The notes beneath the pieces were generated by a model, which saw only the letters and a list, made by a program, of their open reading frames with translations, searched no databases and was not told the DNA's origin. The position numbers and the translations under genes were made by a program. Shown here in pieces: positions 1 to 11,645 of a stretch of 64,000 bases of DNA. The stretch is from Glossina fuscipes. Taxonomy: Eukaryota; Arthropoda; Insecta; Diptera; Glossinidae. The stretch covers positions 447,483-511,482 of the forward strand of contig NW_023998523.1 of the NCBI RefSeq assembly GCF_014805625.2, in the 5' to 3' direction. Every line of letters begins with the position of its first letter. Position 1 is the stretch's first letter.

Positions 1-3000
1 TAAGTAAAGCTCATCTAAGCTAAACATTAAATGGTCGCAGATTACTATGAAATTACTGCGAATTACCTATTGGTGGCAGGCATTTATGTGTTAGTGTGTG
101 CATGCATGTGAGTTGAAACGTATTAATTGATTCTTTATTGCAGATTAGCAGAAGGCCTTAAGAAAAACCTATTAATTAACAAGTTTCATTGTCATCCATG
201 CAATGACCAACAAAACCATAAACAGAAGACAACTTATTCTAGTAGAAATTCTTATAAAACATGTATATATATATATATACAAGCACTTGCACATAAAGCC
301 CCAGTGACTTTATAATAAAACAATGACGTTAAATGACTTCAATTAATGTTCAATTTTAAATGTTTTGTCCGGGGACATATGGACCGATGATTAGTTAGTT
401 GCTTGGTTACGAAACGAAAAGCTATATAGTTTATAGTCTTCATTTAAAATTATAATAAAAAAGACATTTTTTTTTTTTTTTTCTTATAAAAAAATTGCAA
501 ATTCCTTAAGCAATAAACGCTGTAAATTATATAATAATAATAATGCAACTCCCGATCATATGATGCAGCTTAAAACGAATCTCAGATATCTAATACTTAA
601 GATAAATGAAGGAAAAGATGTCTTCGTTTTCCTTATTACTATTATAAGAATCATGCTGTGAATCGAAACACTTTGAAATCTTAAATCTTCGTAAGAAATG
701 TGGAAGTGCTTGTGGGCGAATTGAGTCAATTTTTCAACAAAGCACAAATGTCGAGCCTTAAGAGATAGGTGGGTATATAGACTTAAAATCCTAGACGACG
801 GTGAATCAACATATCTCAAGCATCTCAAAGGTAGTGCAGATCTATTTTTATAATAAAAAGTGACAAACAATAAGTTTTAGTCTTTTTATCCCCATATGAC
901 TTTGTCACGGTATTCTCTTGAAACTCTTACCTTAGCCTACGTTGAGTTAGGTTTGGCCTTTCAATCAAAATACTTGCATTAATGAATCGAGTCACATATA
1001 ATTTTTGATATAAATCTTCTTAAGGCATTTGTGACAATCTTACGTTTGTCTTTCAGCTCCCTTTGCGATTCGAATTGTATGAATGAACGATCAAGAATTT
1101 GAATCTATGTGCATAGTGTGATACATACTTTTTTAGGTAAACGTTCAAAATGGGGAAACTATAACTAAATAACTCCTATGGATATTCTACACACAACTTT
1201 TTGTAAAATGATTTACTTTGCCCTATATAATTATAATAATCGACGACTTCCGAGATCACTATAAAGGGGCGCTTATAGGAAAAACAGTTCATTTTTTTAA
1301 ACGGATTTCTCTTCCAACAGCAATCAACTAGAACGGGAGCTGAACGGAGATATAACAGAAAAGAGAAAATATAACCGGTACAACTGCTTTAAGTATTAAA
1401 AGTAAGCCTCCGTCCGTTTGTAATGCAGAATACAACATTTTTGTTCTTGACGAGTTTGTCAGTAACTTTAAACAAATTTATCAAGTCGATCTTCAGAATT
1501 ATCTGCCTTTTTGCTCATTAAACTTTATTCCGTATTTAAATCTGTTTTGAAGCTTTCAACCTTTTCAGAAATTTGAAAGTATCAGCTGAAGTTGAATTAT
1601 TCAATGGATTGCTTGTCTTCCTGTTTGTTCTAGTCCTTCATAAATGTGTTCACTGCATTTCGGCACTAGTCGGCACTTTCTCATTTTGGGTTTTTAAAAA
1701 TTTCGTTTCATGGATTTGCGAAGAGATATGTGCTGGATCTTTCACGTATGTAGTAATAATGGTAGTAGCAATTGCTGAAAGTAATGAAAAGTCTTAGATA
1801 ATATAGCTGATAACTCAAAATATATGAGTGAATGGGTGGATATATAAAAAAGCCATAAGAATTGCAATCGATTTGGAAGGAAAATAATTTACCCAGCAAA
1901 CACCTTACACGAAAAGCATTTTGCTACGCACACAGTGCAATAGAATAAACGAAAAAATAATCGTGGTCACTATAGGCATAAAATGCCTCATTCCCTCATC
2001 AAAATTTGTGCGGAAAGTATCGAAATATTGTTTTTCTGGGCTTCATATGCCAGCCCCAACACACACCAGCTGCAACACACGCTAATTGCTTTTACATGTC
2101 GATCCCATCTCGTGCCAATAACAATCATTCTCATCACATGTCAATAATAAAAATAATTTTATTTTTATAAAATGTTATTAATATAAAATTCCAATACATA
2201 TGAGCGTCAACCCATGCTATCCCCATCCCACGCCAATCTCAACTAATGTCAACTCGATCCTGTTGTCAAAACAATTGTAATGCACGATAAAAAGTGACAG
2301 TGAACTTATAAGAAACCAGGCTTTAGCCCTAACTTACGCAATTATAATTAGTTTTTATTTTCCTTTCCTATTTATTTACGGAACACTGCTCCCGCTTATC
2401 CTTAATTAATCGAGAATTTTATATTGTTTTGCGGATGTAGAATCCAGTTGTCGGTTCTTATATACTCTCCATGTACTCTTAGAAGAGAGAGGTAAGGAGA
2501 CAATGGCTATTAGTTTGGAAGATGATACGAAATTCGTATGACTCACGGCTAACTGGCATAAGAAAAAATCTGTCAATGAATCGAACAAATTTAGCAGACT
2601 TTACCTGGAAAAGCATTACTTGTAATTTATCTGCAACGTCTAATAACAAGTTCTATGCTCAAAGGCATTCAGACTTTGACAAATTAAAAAGCTCTCATGA
2701 CTGTTTGTTAGCAATACAAATATACCTCATAACAGTTAGGCAATATAATAGAGATTTTTCTATCAGACTCTGTCTCTGCTGACAGTATACTTTGATGCGC
2801 AATTTTACAAGTGAAACAACAAAATTAGTATACCATCATCCTTTCATGGTGAGAATAAACATTTCGATCTGGACTTTTGCCAATTCATAAAAATATCTTG
2901 ATGAACAAACGATGAGCATTGGCTGACTGACTTACTGACAATTGTATTTGAGCATTTAAAATGTAGGTCATATAAACGTATTCTTTATTTATATGGCCTA

Positions 3001-5379
3001 GAATCCTTATCGTATGCGATTTTAAAATTCTCTCACGGGATATGTTGTTATTATTATTACTACAATTATTGTTGTTTTACTAACGTTAACAAGCAAAACT
3101 AATGAATTTTTTTTATATTTTTTTTATTATTATTATTTTTTTTTTTTATAATTGTTGTTAGCAATAAACGCAATGTTTTATGCTTGAACTCTGTTAGCAA
3201 GTCAAAGCAATTGCCGATCATGACAATAAAGATAGTCTTCATAAGTCTACCTAGAAAAGAAAAAAGAAGCAGAAGAGGAAAGAAAGAAAAATCATAGATG
3301 AAAACTCACGTGTTAACGCTGTTAACAACAAGTAATAAAAATATTTCTACATTTATATGCAAATTTTTATTTATTTACAAGAAAATTGTAAGACTCTAAG
3401 AGAAACCAAATAAAGAGCAAAAAAAAAAAGAAAACAAAAACACACACACACACACACATTATGCCCAAGGCTTTCTTGGTCTCTCCAAACATATGGTATC
3501 GGTCGAATTACTTCTGTGCTGTTGTTTTTTTTTTTTTTTTTTTCCTTTATAAACTGTCATTACTTGTTTTGACAATCGTCTTGAGATGTGCTTGAAAGTT
3601 GAGACATATCATACACAGCAGCTTTAAAGTGTCAAAACTTTGTGGACATTTTTGTCCTAGTTTTCAAATCGGAATAGATAAGCATTGGTATGCATTGCCC
3701 ATTAACTCTTACCCGCAGGACGGTAAACTAGAGAAAAAGAGACAATAGAGTCAATGGAATGAATAAGGAATGTATGCAGTAAAAAGTTGGCGTCACAAGA
3801 ACATAAACATTTAAATACTTTTTAAGGTATTACTAGGATTTAATAAAATTCAATTTTATAAACATAAATTCGAATTTATGCAAAATGAATTAAGAAAATG
3901 TCTAGAATTATTTAGTTCATTAATAATTAAAATTTGGAAAAGGATATCGAGTTCATATATAAGCTGGCAGAACTACATGCAATTTACAATCAACTTGGAA
4001 CGACACTTTAATATCCACTACGTGTCCTTACGTATGCATAAAAATTGCCAAATGTTTAACTAAATGTGGGCGGATTAGTGGGTAGCTTGAATGCTTTTTA
4101 CATTACTTTTTCAAGTAATCGTAGAATACAAGATACGATTATAAATTATAGTTAGAATTAAGGATTACAAGTTCCGGTTTTTTACTTATCGTAAGGGTAA
4201 TTGTGGGTTGATCGTATCTCTCTTCAAATTTGAGCTTAATTTTCGACTGAACATATATAGGAAAAGGGTTAGACTTCTATCGCAAATGGCACGACTGGGG
4301 ATTTTCTAATGGCAAACGGTGAACAGGTCCAAAGACACAGCAGGCAGGTGGACAGATGGACCAACAAGTACAAACACAAACAAAAAGACGGACGGACATA
4401 TGGAAAGAACCATGCAGAGCTGAACATACGCACGGATAGGTGAACTGATCTACTGAAATTCTTACTTATCTAATCCATATATACATAAATAATATTTTAA
4501 TTTAGTCTCTTCGCTCTATTTGCCTTTTGGTCTTCTTTCGTCTGGATTGGTCCGAAAATTTTATATATCTAATATATGTAAATATCTTGTACAAGCCATT
4601 CTGTCTATCCTAATGGTTTTTCAATGTGTTGGTCCGCTCCGTACCTACACAAACATATCGTCGCAAAACTTTGAGCTAGAAAGCTAAAGCTCCTTCTATT
4701 AAATTTTACGTAATTCGAAAATATCAAATACGTGGTATATATTAATATGGAATCTTTTATACGTAGATAGATAAATAACACGTCTAGAGTTCCCTGTTGA
4801 AATCAATCTCACACTTTGTCAGACGACTCCTTTCCTACTTTTTGACTGCAGTGAATATTATCACGAAGCACGATTTGTCTCAATCGCCACCAAATACAAA
4901 ACGTTACATGCCACCAATCTGGGCTCTTCGCAGCTTAATTCGTTGTAGACGATGCTCTTTTTCGCACTTTACCGTCGTCCATGAATGGTCTTTCATCTCT
5001 CGGCGCTTGCAGAACGACATTCATTAAATTCTTTTCTTTTAATTAATATATAATTTGTATGTAGTATATTATACTTTTTATGATTTCTTGATTAATGTTT
5101 AGTCTTGCGGCGATGTCATACAACGAGATGTACTAGTCGTTTGTAATGGCTTTTAAAAATTTCATCATCCTAATCGAAGATTGGTCGATAAATGCAATTA
5201 CTTTCGACTGGATTCGTAAATATCGCAATGTTTTACGTGCTCGCGGACTACCGCCTATCATGGTTCAATAGGATTAGTTATCCGAATCTCAAAATCATCT
5301 CTTGGCAAAAATCCAAAAAGTCTTTCCTATAAATATTATTTTCTGGTTATGATAATCTTTGTTGAAGATGTATAAAGAC
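1..5379. other. Non-coding stretch, no gene recognised
   Basis: AT-rich sequence with no frame above 104 codons and no recognisable protein motif. It holds poly-T and poly-A runs (about 467-482, 3121-3147, 3420-3430, 3526-3543), a CA dinucleotide run at 3440-3458 and a C-rich, G-poor patch at about 2040-2330. The part from about 4800 could belong to the LINE-like remnant that follows, but I could not match it. No exon or promoter call is supported. Confidence 0.6.
3440..3458. repeat. (CA)n microsatellite
   Basis: About nine uninterrupted CA units follow an A-rich run. A poly-T run lies about 70 bases downstream. Confidence 0.95.
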
Positions 5380-5775
5380 GGGAGGGACTATTGAAAGATT
5401 AGAACGTATTTTTCTACGCGCGTGCCGTTTGGCTGGCCTATACAGGACCATTTTTGTGTTCATATTTTATTTACGCCATTTGTGCATTGTTTTCTCAAAG
5501 ACGTTTATCTAGTAGTCTAGTATTTTAGGTGTGATTGTGGATCGATCATATATATTTTCATATTCAATTTTACTCGTATTTATTGTGTGTACACTCTTCG
5601 TCGTGGCCGTAGTGAATTCTTGCTCGATGAACCCATAATAGTTTACCGATCAGTCCACACACTTTCCATAAGCGGCCACCCATTATCTCCTTCTCTACAC
5701 ATCTTTCCGACTATCATCCTGTTACTCATGTAGTAAACCTTGAAGAATTGCTCATATAAAAAATAAAAAAAATTC
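5380..5775 (+). mobile_element. Probable LINE (I/Jockey-like) 3' remnant
   Basis: In the frame starting near 5385 the sequence reads TIERLERIFLRACRLAGLYR, which resembles the region after the reverse-transcriptase fingers and palm of I/Jockey-type fly retrotransposons (an 'ERL..F.R..LRAC...YR' pattern). A stop follows at about 5510. A second frame near 5608-5735 reads FLLDEPIIVYRS, weakly like the C-terminal end of the same proteins. An A-rich tail at about 5757-5772 fits a LINE 3' end. The catalytic residues are not visible, so this is a dead, 5'-truncated copy if it is a LINE at all. The family is inferred from one short motif plus the tail. Confidence 0.4.
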
Positions 5776-7585
5776 GTTTGTAAACTAAGTAAAGAATAGA
5801 TTTGAGAACTTTCGCCTTAGCATCTCGCATTTGAATTAAAGACGTTACGGGAAGGAACGGGCATAACTAATTTGCTTCAAAACTCGTGAGGTCTCTGTGA
5901 CTTATATCGCTCTATTGTAAGCAATACCTTAAAGCTCTTACACTCTCAGCCTATAGAAAATATAAAGCTTTTATTAACGCTTGAGGTCACTAGGGAAAGC
6001 TTGAAATCCCAACAAAGAGGCTTAAAATTTTAAAATGCTCCCCTATTTTCATTTATGTCCACAGGTTAAGCAACCAAGATTATAAATCTTTAACAGCTAA
6101 CTAAGATCGTAAGCTCAAATAACAAACCAATTGTGAGTACAGTTTAGGTGATTAGAAGTCGCATGATAGTCACAAACTCTTGGTAGGATCTGCAAGATAA
6201 ACTTATGTACACTTGGCGTTGCTTTAAGCAATAAACTTTCGTATGGGAAATAAACTAAACTTTCTCTTAGAATAAAACTGACTTTCACGAGAGTTGGGTT
6301 TTCACGAGAAATGGGATGGGCACATTTCCATTTTCTGGGTTAGGAATTCAGTTTTGCAGAAACGAAAAAATGAATGGAATCAACTTCAATATCTTTTGTC
6401 AGTAAAAGTCATGAGGCCGCTCTATAGAGCTTTCACTTTACATGTCTATGGGAATTTTGCGCTATCTTCGAATACCATATTTGGCATTTTAACAATTACA
6501 TTTGCCAAATTGTCATTTGTTTGTGCTGTGCGCGCCAGTATTTTCTACGTTTTTGTTTTGCGGACATTGACAAACTGGACAAAGACATCCTCATTAAAAA
6601 AAAAGAAGAAAAATAAAAACAAATACAAACTATTGTGCGGGTGCTTATAGCTTTTTTTTTTCACAAGAAAAATATCTCACGACTGCTATAAAGGCCATCA
6701 GGTGAATGAAGTGAAAAATTGGAAAAAAAAACATTTTATATAAAAAAAAATTTATGAAAGAAATTAGTTAAAAAAGGAAAAATCTGACGTTTGTGACAAA
6801 TTTCTAATGACTTTAGGGGAAATTCACTCCCTATGAAATGCTCAAAGTTCTTAAGTGACTATGACATGAATGAATTTTCACATCTTCTTGATGATAACTG
6901 ATATGTAGCTATGCTTGCTACGGTTTGTCACTACTCAATAATACTAGTAACACGAGTAATCTTAAAGCTAATCTCATTGGTCATGCGAGACACATCTGTT
7001 GTATTCGCCTGACAATTGAATTTTGTCATGTGTAAGCCACTGATGCCATTTATAATCTAAGTAAACAAAATTGATCTGCACATTGGCAAGTGCTTGGAAG
7101 CAACACTAAAGGCGGAGAAAGCTTATCACATTGTATAATCCTCTCGTGAAGTCATCTCTTCACTGCCTGTCTTTTCTTCTTAACACGAGAACTGACGATT
7201 TTTATGCAATGATTAATACTTAACGGGATTATTTAATAATATTCAGAAACATATATAGTTAACTTTCATAAATTCTAATGTGTTTTTACTCAACAATTTT
7301 CAGTTTTGTTTGTATTCGAATAGAACTTCAGCGGTCGAACTTAAATTTATGAAATGTATGGCATTTTAAGCCAACAAAAGTTTAAGTCTGTCAGCAAACC
7401 AATTTATTTTCCCATTCTTCGAGCTATTTGCATACCAAGGAAAAGCACTCCAGTCGTTTCTACTCATTAATGCAACTCTGAACATCCTATTTATAATATT
7501 TATTTATTATATTGCTCATACACATACATTACATAACATTTGTATCTATTACTACTTAGTATCTATTACTCATTGCTTGCTATTT
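5776..7585. other. Non-coding stretch, no gene recognised
   Basis: AT-rich sequence with A-runs at about 6595-6615 and 6724-6750 and a T-run at about 6652. One 118-codon frame (6294-6650, +) ends in lysine and asparagine encoded by the A-rich run and shows no domain. Nothing else is recognised. Confidence 0.5.
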
Positions 7586-7587
7586 AT

Positions 7588-7778
7588 AATCGCGAGTGCG
7601 AAGTCAATGTTCGGGGATTCAAAACTCAATTCGGTATGAGCCCAGTGAATACTTAGTCGGCGAAGGCATAATACTTACCGGTTGCATAAAACACACCTCC
7701 TAGCCTTTGGCCCACTCTCCACCTCTCTCTCTTTCCCCACTTGCTTCTGACTCTCAATGTTACGCGAGTAGGGAACAT
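7588..7778 (+). mobile_element. SINE, tRNA-derived type, family B copy 1
   Basis: The B-box-like motif GGGGATTCAAAACTC at 7613-7627 is followed by 'CAATTCGGTATGAG', then 'AGTCGGCGAAGGCATAATAC', a CT-rich stretch, and a tail reading 'CTTCTGACTCTCAATG' and 'TTACGCGAGTAGGGAAC'. The same order of blocks recurs at 43.6 and 54.9 kb, so this is an interspersed repeat. A pol III-transcribed tRNA-like head followed by an unrelated body is the layout of a SINE. The head is too diverged to name the parent tRNA, and the 5' boundary is approximate. Confidence 0.65.
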
Positions 7779-7873
7779 TTTCTGTTTGATTGGTTAAATT
7801 AAAAAAAAATAAAAATTTTACTTCGATTATGCTAAAGTAAATATTTTTGTATATATACCTATTGTTATTTATT

Positions 7874-7964
7874 ACATATATATATATATGTTATATTACA
7901 TATATATATTATATATTAATATATATATATTATTATAATATATATATATATTATATATATTTAT
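7874..7964. repeat. (TA)n imperfect microsatellite
   Basis: About 90 bases of imperfect TA repeats with TTA interruptions. A 124-codon frame across it (7847-8221, +) is tyrosine and isoleucine rich only because of the repeat, and is not a gene. Confidence 0.95.
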
Positions 7965-8735
7965 ACCGATCGGTTCAAAAAGCGATTCTAAGTCTCTCTT
8001 GCTTTCTTGCAATCACAATTTTTGGGATATTTTGGGGGACATTTGATATACCGATATATTTTCGTCTAAGGATGGAGGCTGTTGTCAATAGTTTGAATCG
8101 AATCACTCCCAATTCGATTACTCCCAATATGATGGTTAATTTTTATATAAGTTATACTATGAATAACTGTATTAAGTGGAGCGGTGCAGGATATTTAATT
8201 ATAAGCCACGCCACACTTTAGTGCTTCTATTTATTGTTGTTGTATTACTTTTTATGGTTTGTTACTTATTATAATTTATTTAGTTATTTTACTTGCGATA
8301 ATCGGTTGCTAGTAACTCCATTATGCTATGTAGAACAAAATCTAAAATCTATAAAATATATAGAATATAATAAGTATATTAAAATATAAGACAAACGATA
8401 TAATGCGCTTAGCAATGCAATTAAACAATTAACGGTGAGTTTGCATATCAAAGCGTCAAACAATTAAGATCTCTTGATATAACAGTTCACTTATTTTATT
8501 AATAGTTATAATCTAGCCGTGTATGCAGAAATAAAACGCAAAAAGAAATAGAAAGATGGATAAGTTTGTGGAAACGAGAAAGCGGTTCCAGTTATTGTAT
8601 CCTGCGGCTTATATTTCTTTTAATTCCTCTTAACGTATTTACATTACGCCTTTCTTCAGTAACTTGGAAAAGCGCACATGTTCAACCGAATAGCGTCTTA
8701 TCAATTAATTAAAAGAAAAGAAAAAAAGTAAAGTA
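7965..8735. other. Non-coding stretch, no gene recognised
   Basis: AT-rich sequence between the TA repeat and the first family A copy. No domain, exon or repeat copy is recognised in it. Confidence 0.5.
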
Positions 8736-9230
8736 AATACCCTACACCACATTGTCCAACACAATTCTTATTTTTGTCACAGAACATAAAAATTATACAC
8801 TGCTCACTTTCCGTGAGAATGGTTGTGCCCAAGATCGAGTTCAAAAATACGTACGAGTGACGTGTTTCAGCGCAGTTGAGTTTTACATCAAATTCCTATT
8901 ATTACTTGTTAATTTTCTTAAAAAAAAAAATATATTAAAATTAAAACTTAGACGTTTCTGCCCCCAAAAAAACAAAAACTTTCGTGAAAATCCTTATATA
9001 CGGTAGGATTCAAAAAGTAGGTCGGGCCGAGATCGCTCAAATTTTGTGCAGTTAATTTTTTTCATCTTAAAATAGTGCTTATGATCTGATTTTCGTTAGG
9101 AAGCGTTGAAAATTGAACCTTATTGTAGTATGAATTTCAGTCTTCGTTATATGAGAGGCTGTTCAAAAAGTTGCCTTAGCCGGTCAAAACTTTTCACAGC
9201 AGTTTAATTCTTAATAGTTTGTGCACTTTA
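8736..9230 (+). mobile_element. Interspersed repeat family A, copy 1 (5' part, + orientation)
   Basis: Starts with 'ATACCCTACACCACATTGTC' and continues 'CAACACAATTCTTATTTTTG', matching the start of the fuller copy at 10.05 kb. Shared inner blocks are 'GTAGGTCGGGCCGAGAT', 'GTGCAGTTAATTTTTTT', 'GAGAGGCTGTTCAAAAAG' and 'TTGCCTTAGCCGGTCAAAA'. The 3' end is missing and the next 300 bases turn into an inverted second piece. There is no coding capacity; the 84-codon frame inside is incidental. Confidence 0.8.
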
Positions 9231-9359
9231 CATCATACAGGTCTAGTTTTTAGATCCTAACATAGATAGGGGTTACCACAATGTGTGGACAGATGGTCTA
9301 ATTTTTAGTTTCTATTAGAACAGAAACTGAAAAATACCAAAATTTGCAGGAAACAAATT

Positions 9360-9538
9360 AAGTTTGCAAAATTTGGATCGCGTCGTGGGATTTTCCAAGC
9401 ATTCTCCAATATGCGGGCTTCCGTGAAAAGCATGCCTGTACATGAAGTATGCTTTATAGGTAATTGTTGGTGTATGATTACAAAAACCAGTGAATAACTA
9501 TTGGTCGGCCTTGCTCGACTATAACGTCCCTACTTCTT
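9360..9538 (-). mobile_element. Family A, copy 2 (5' part, - orientation)
   Basis: Read on the - strand this piece begins 'AAGTAGGGACGTTATAGTCG', continues 'AGCAAGGCCGACC' and 'TAGTTATTCACTGG', and contains 'AAGCATGCTTTTCA'-like sequence. The same blocks occur in the - strand copy ending at 29.1 kb. It lies about 130 bases after copy 1 in the opposite orientation, so both outer ends of the 8736-9538 unit are 5' ends of the family. Confidence 0.7.
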
Positions 9539-9809
9539 AATGCTGTTAAAAATGTTTGTTAGTTTCCGCTAAGTTTTCATTTAACAAATGCTTTTGATTT
9601 TTCAGATTTTTCCAGATCTTGCCGTTTAGGAAACTCTAGCAATTTACGTATATCGTGTACATTGATTTACAATATCAAACTACATGCGACTTTGTAAGGA
9701 TTTTGATATTCATCCCTGAGCTTTATAAATGGAACAATAAAATGTGTTTACTTCTATATAAGGTAAGCAATGATTCTAAAATCTTTTCACATTAAACGCG
9801 AGTTAAAGT

Positions 9810-9849
9810 GAATGAAAAAGTAAACTCGTTTTATTGCACTTTTTCATTC
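9810..9849. other. Inverted repeat, 12-base arms
   Basis: GAATGAAAAAGT at 9810-9821 and its exact reverse complement ACTTTTTCATTC at 9838-9849 flank a 16-base loop. It lies in unassigned sequence between two family A copies. Role unknown. Confidence 0.85.
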
Positions 9850-10050
9850 GAAAATTTATTTCAACGCTATCAACCGATAAATGATACTTGATAATGTAAA
9901 AGTGAAGGCTTGCATTAAAACGTTATGACGCTATTATGAGATTTTATGTACGTACAATTTGTATGGTTCTCTTTACGCGGTCATAGATGACAGGTTCTTT
10001 TACATAAAAGATAAATTAAATAATATGCGAGTATAAAAAAAGAATATATA

Positions 10051-10743
10051 ACAAGTAAAAACAGTATAGTCGGGCAAAGTCGACCATTAAATGCCCTTCA
10101 CTGCATTGTCCAACACAATTTTTACTTTTGTATGAAAGCGCCATTATGGACCAATTTTCATCGCTATATATTAAAGCTTAGACTATTCTGCTCTACCAAA
10201 TCCTGATTAGGGTGGGATCCAAAAAACAGGCCGATATGGTCCAAATTTGGTACAGTTAATTTTTTTACTATTTACTATTATTTTTCATCACAAAGTATTC
10301 AAAACTATACTTTTTCATCACATGAACTTAATGAGCTTTGTTATTTGAGAGGGCATTCAGAAATTGCCCCAGCCGGTTCAAAATTTTCATACTAATTTAG
10401 AATACCGAAAACCTACTTTTCAGAATAGGGCCTTATGTGGGGAATGGTTGAAAAAGTGGACCAACCCGAAACATTTTCAATAGCGTTCGTTCTTGGATCG
10501 AAACATGCCACTGTGCCAGATTTCATCAAAATATCTCGAGAATTGCGACCTACTTGAACGCAAATTTCTATGGAGCGACATCAGACGAATAGAGAGGCAG
10601 ACAGAGAGAGGCTTAGATCAATTCAGATTACGATTCTGAATCGATCGATATAGTTAAAGGTGGGTCTGTCTTAGGCCCTTTTGCGTTTTGCACATGTCCT
10701 CACTAATTTAATATACCCTGCACCATAAGTAGTGTAGGGTGTA
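10051..10743 (+). mobile_element. Family A, copy 3 (near full-length reference copy)
   Basis: The 5' end reads 'ACAAGTAAAAACAGTATAGT' then 'CGGGCAAAGTCGACCATTAA', with a small hairpin GTCG...CGAC. The body has 'GTGGGATCCAAAAAACAGG', 'TTGCCCCAGCCGGTTCAAAA', 'AGCGTTCGTTCTTGGATCG', 'TTTCATCAAAATATCTCGAG' and 'AATTGCGACCT', then a purine-rich 'GGCAGACAGAGAGAGGC' block. The 3' end is 'TTAATATACCCTGCACCATA' followed by 'AGTAGTGTAGGGTGTAA', in which ACCCTGCACCA pairs with TAGTGTAGGGT as a terminal hairpin. About 690 bases, no coding capacity. Hairpins at both ends and no terminal inverted repeat suggest a non-autonomous Helitron/Helentron-like element; this is inference only. Confidence 0.85.
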
Positions 10744-11335
10744 AAGAGTGAAAAAATGAATATATATATATATATGAATAATTAAAGTCCGTACCCACGT
10801 AGGACTTTCACATTCAAAATAGTTGCTTATCTACCAATTATTGAGAGAAATTTTTGAGTCAGGTTTCTCTTCCTCTCCTTATAAATTTGATAAATTGGCA
10901 CTTTTTATATTACGTAGTCAAGTGAAAAGATTTCGCGAAGCCCTCTTTCATTAGTAAAAGAATTACCCTTATTTTCAAAGAACTGCCTTAGGTGTCACTT
11001 ATATAAGCGGACATAGTTGACGGCAATATCTATTCGCCGTGGTAAGATATAGGAAACTTGCCTTTATTAATGCTAGCTTTTATTACACTTCCTTTGTTGT
11101 CGAGCATGGTTTACTGTAACGAAAAGACGAATTGTTCAGTTAATTTCACTTTACACTATTTGGTAACGTTCTGTACAAATTATGAAAAGTGATACGATAC
11201 GATTAGAAAGCATGCACCGTATATTTAGAATGGTATTTACACATAATTATTAACATTGATGGACAATTTAAGACTTATACTATTGTGCTCATAAAGCAAG
11301 ACCAAGTTAATGTTTTTTTTTTTTTTTAAACGTAT

Positions 11336-11645
11336 TATTACAAATCCACATCGTTGCCTTCAAAGTAATCTCCTTCAGATACTACACGCAGATGCCAACG
11401 TTTTCTTCAATTCTCGAAATAGTTGCTCCAGTCGATTTGCGGAATGGTTTTCAAAGCTTTCTGTGATTCAGATGGTATCTCTTTAGTGAAGTCAGAACGT
11501 TGTCACTGGAGAGGTCTTGTGAGTATAGGATATAGTTAGGGGTTATATGAGACTAAATGAAGTCAATAGGGTGGTTGTGCAACGATATGGATTGAATTTT
11601 TACCGAAATGGTCTCGAAGAACCAACGCAGTGCTTCCCTTAATTG
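11336..11645 (-). pseudogene. mariner-type transposase remnant, C-terminal part
   Basis: On the - strand one frame reads ALVLRDHFGKNSIHIVAQPPY, then an in-frame stop. After a frame shift it reads ESQKALKTIPQIDWSNYFE and, after another stop, KRWHLRVVSEGDYFEGNDVD. These are C-terminal features of mariner (Tc1/mariner, DD-D type) transposases: the segment after the last catalytic residue with QPPY, and the final WH...SEGDYFEG block. The region that should carry the last catalytic aspartate (just past 11640) has lost the expected pattern, and the N-terminal half is absent. With stops, a frameshift and truncation this is a fossil. A poly-T run (about 11313-11327) adjoins its 3' side. The subfamily is uncertain. 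Confidence 0.85.

Noticed and set aside
4310..4460. Possible extra family A fragment (GGACAGATGG / GACGGACGGACA words)
   Set aside because: Only the generic purine-rich words match; the neighbouring diagnostic blocks are missing.
7847..8221. 124-codon open frame
   Set aside because: Its first half is the TA microsatellite read as Tyr/Ile codons and the rest shows no domain.
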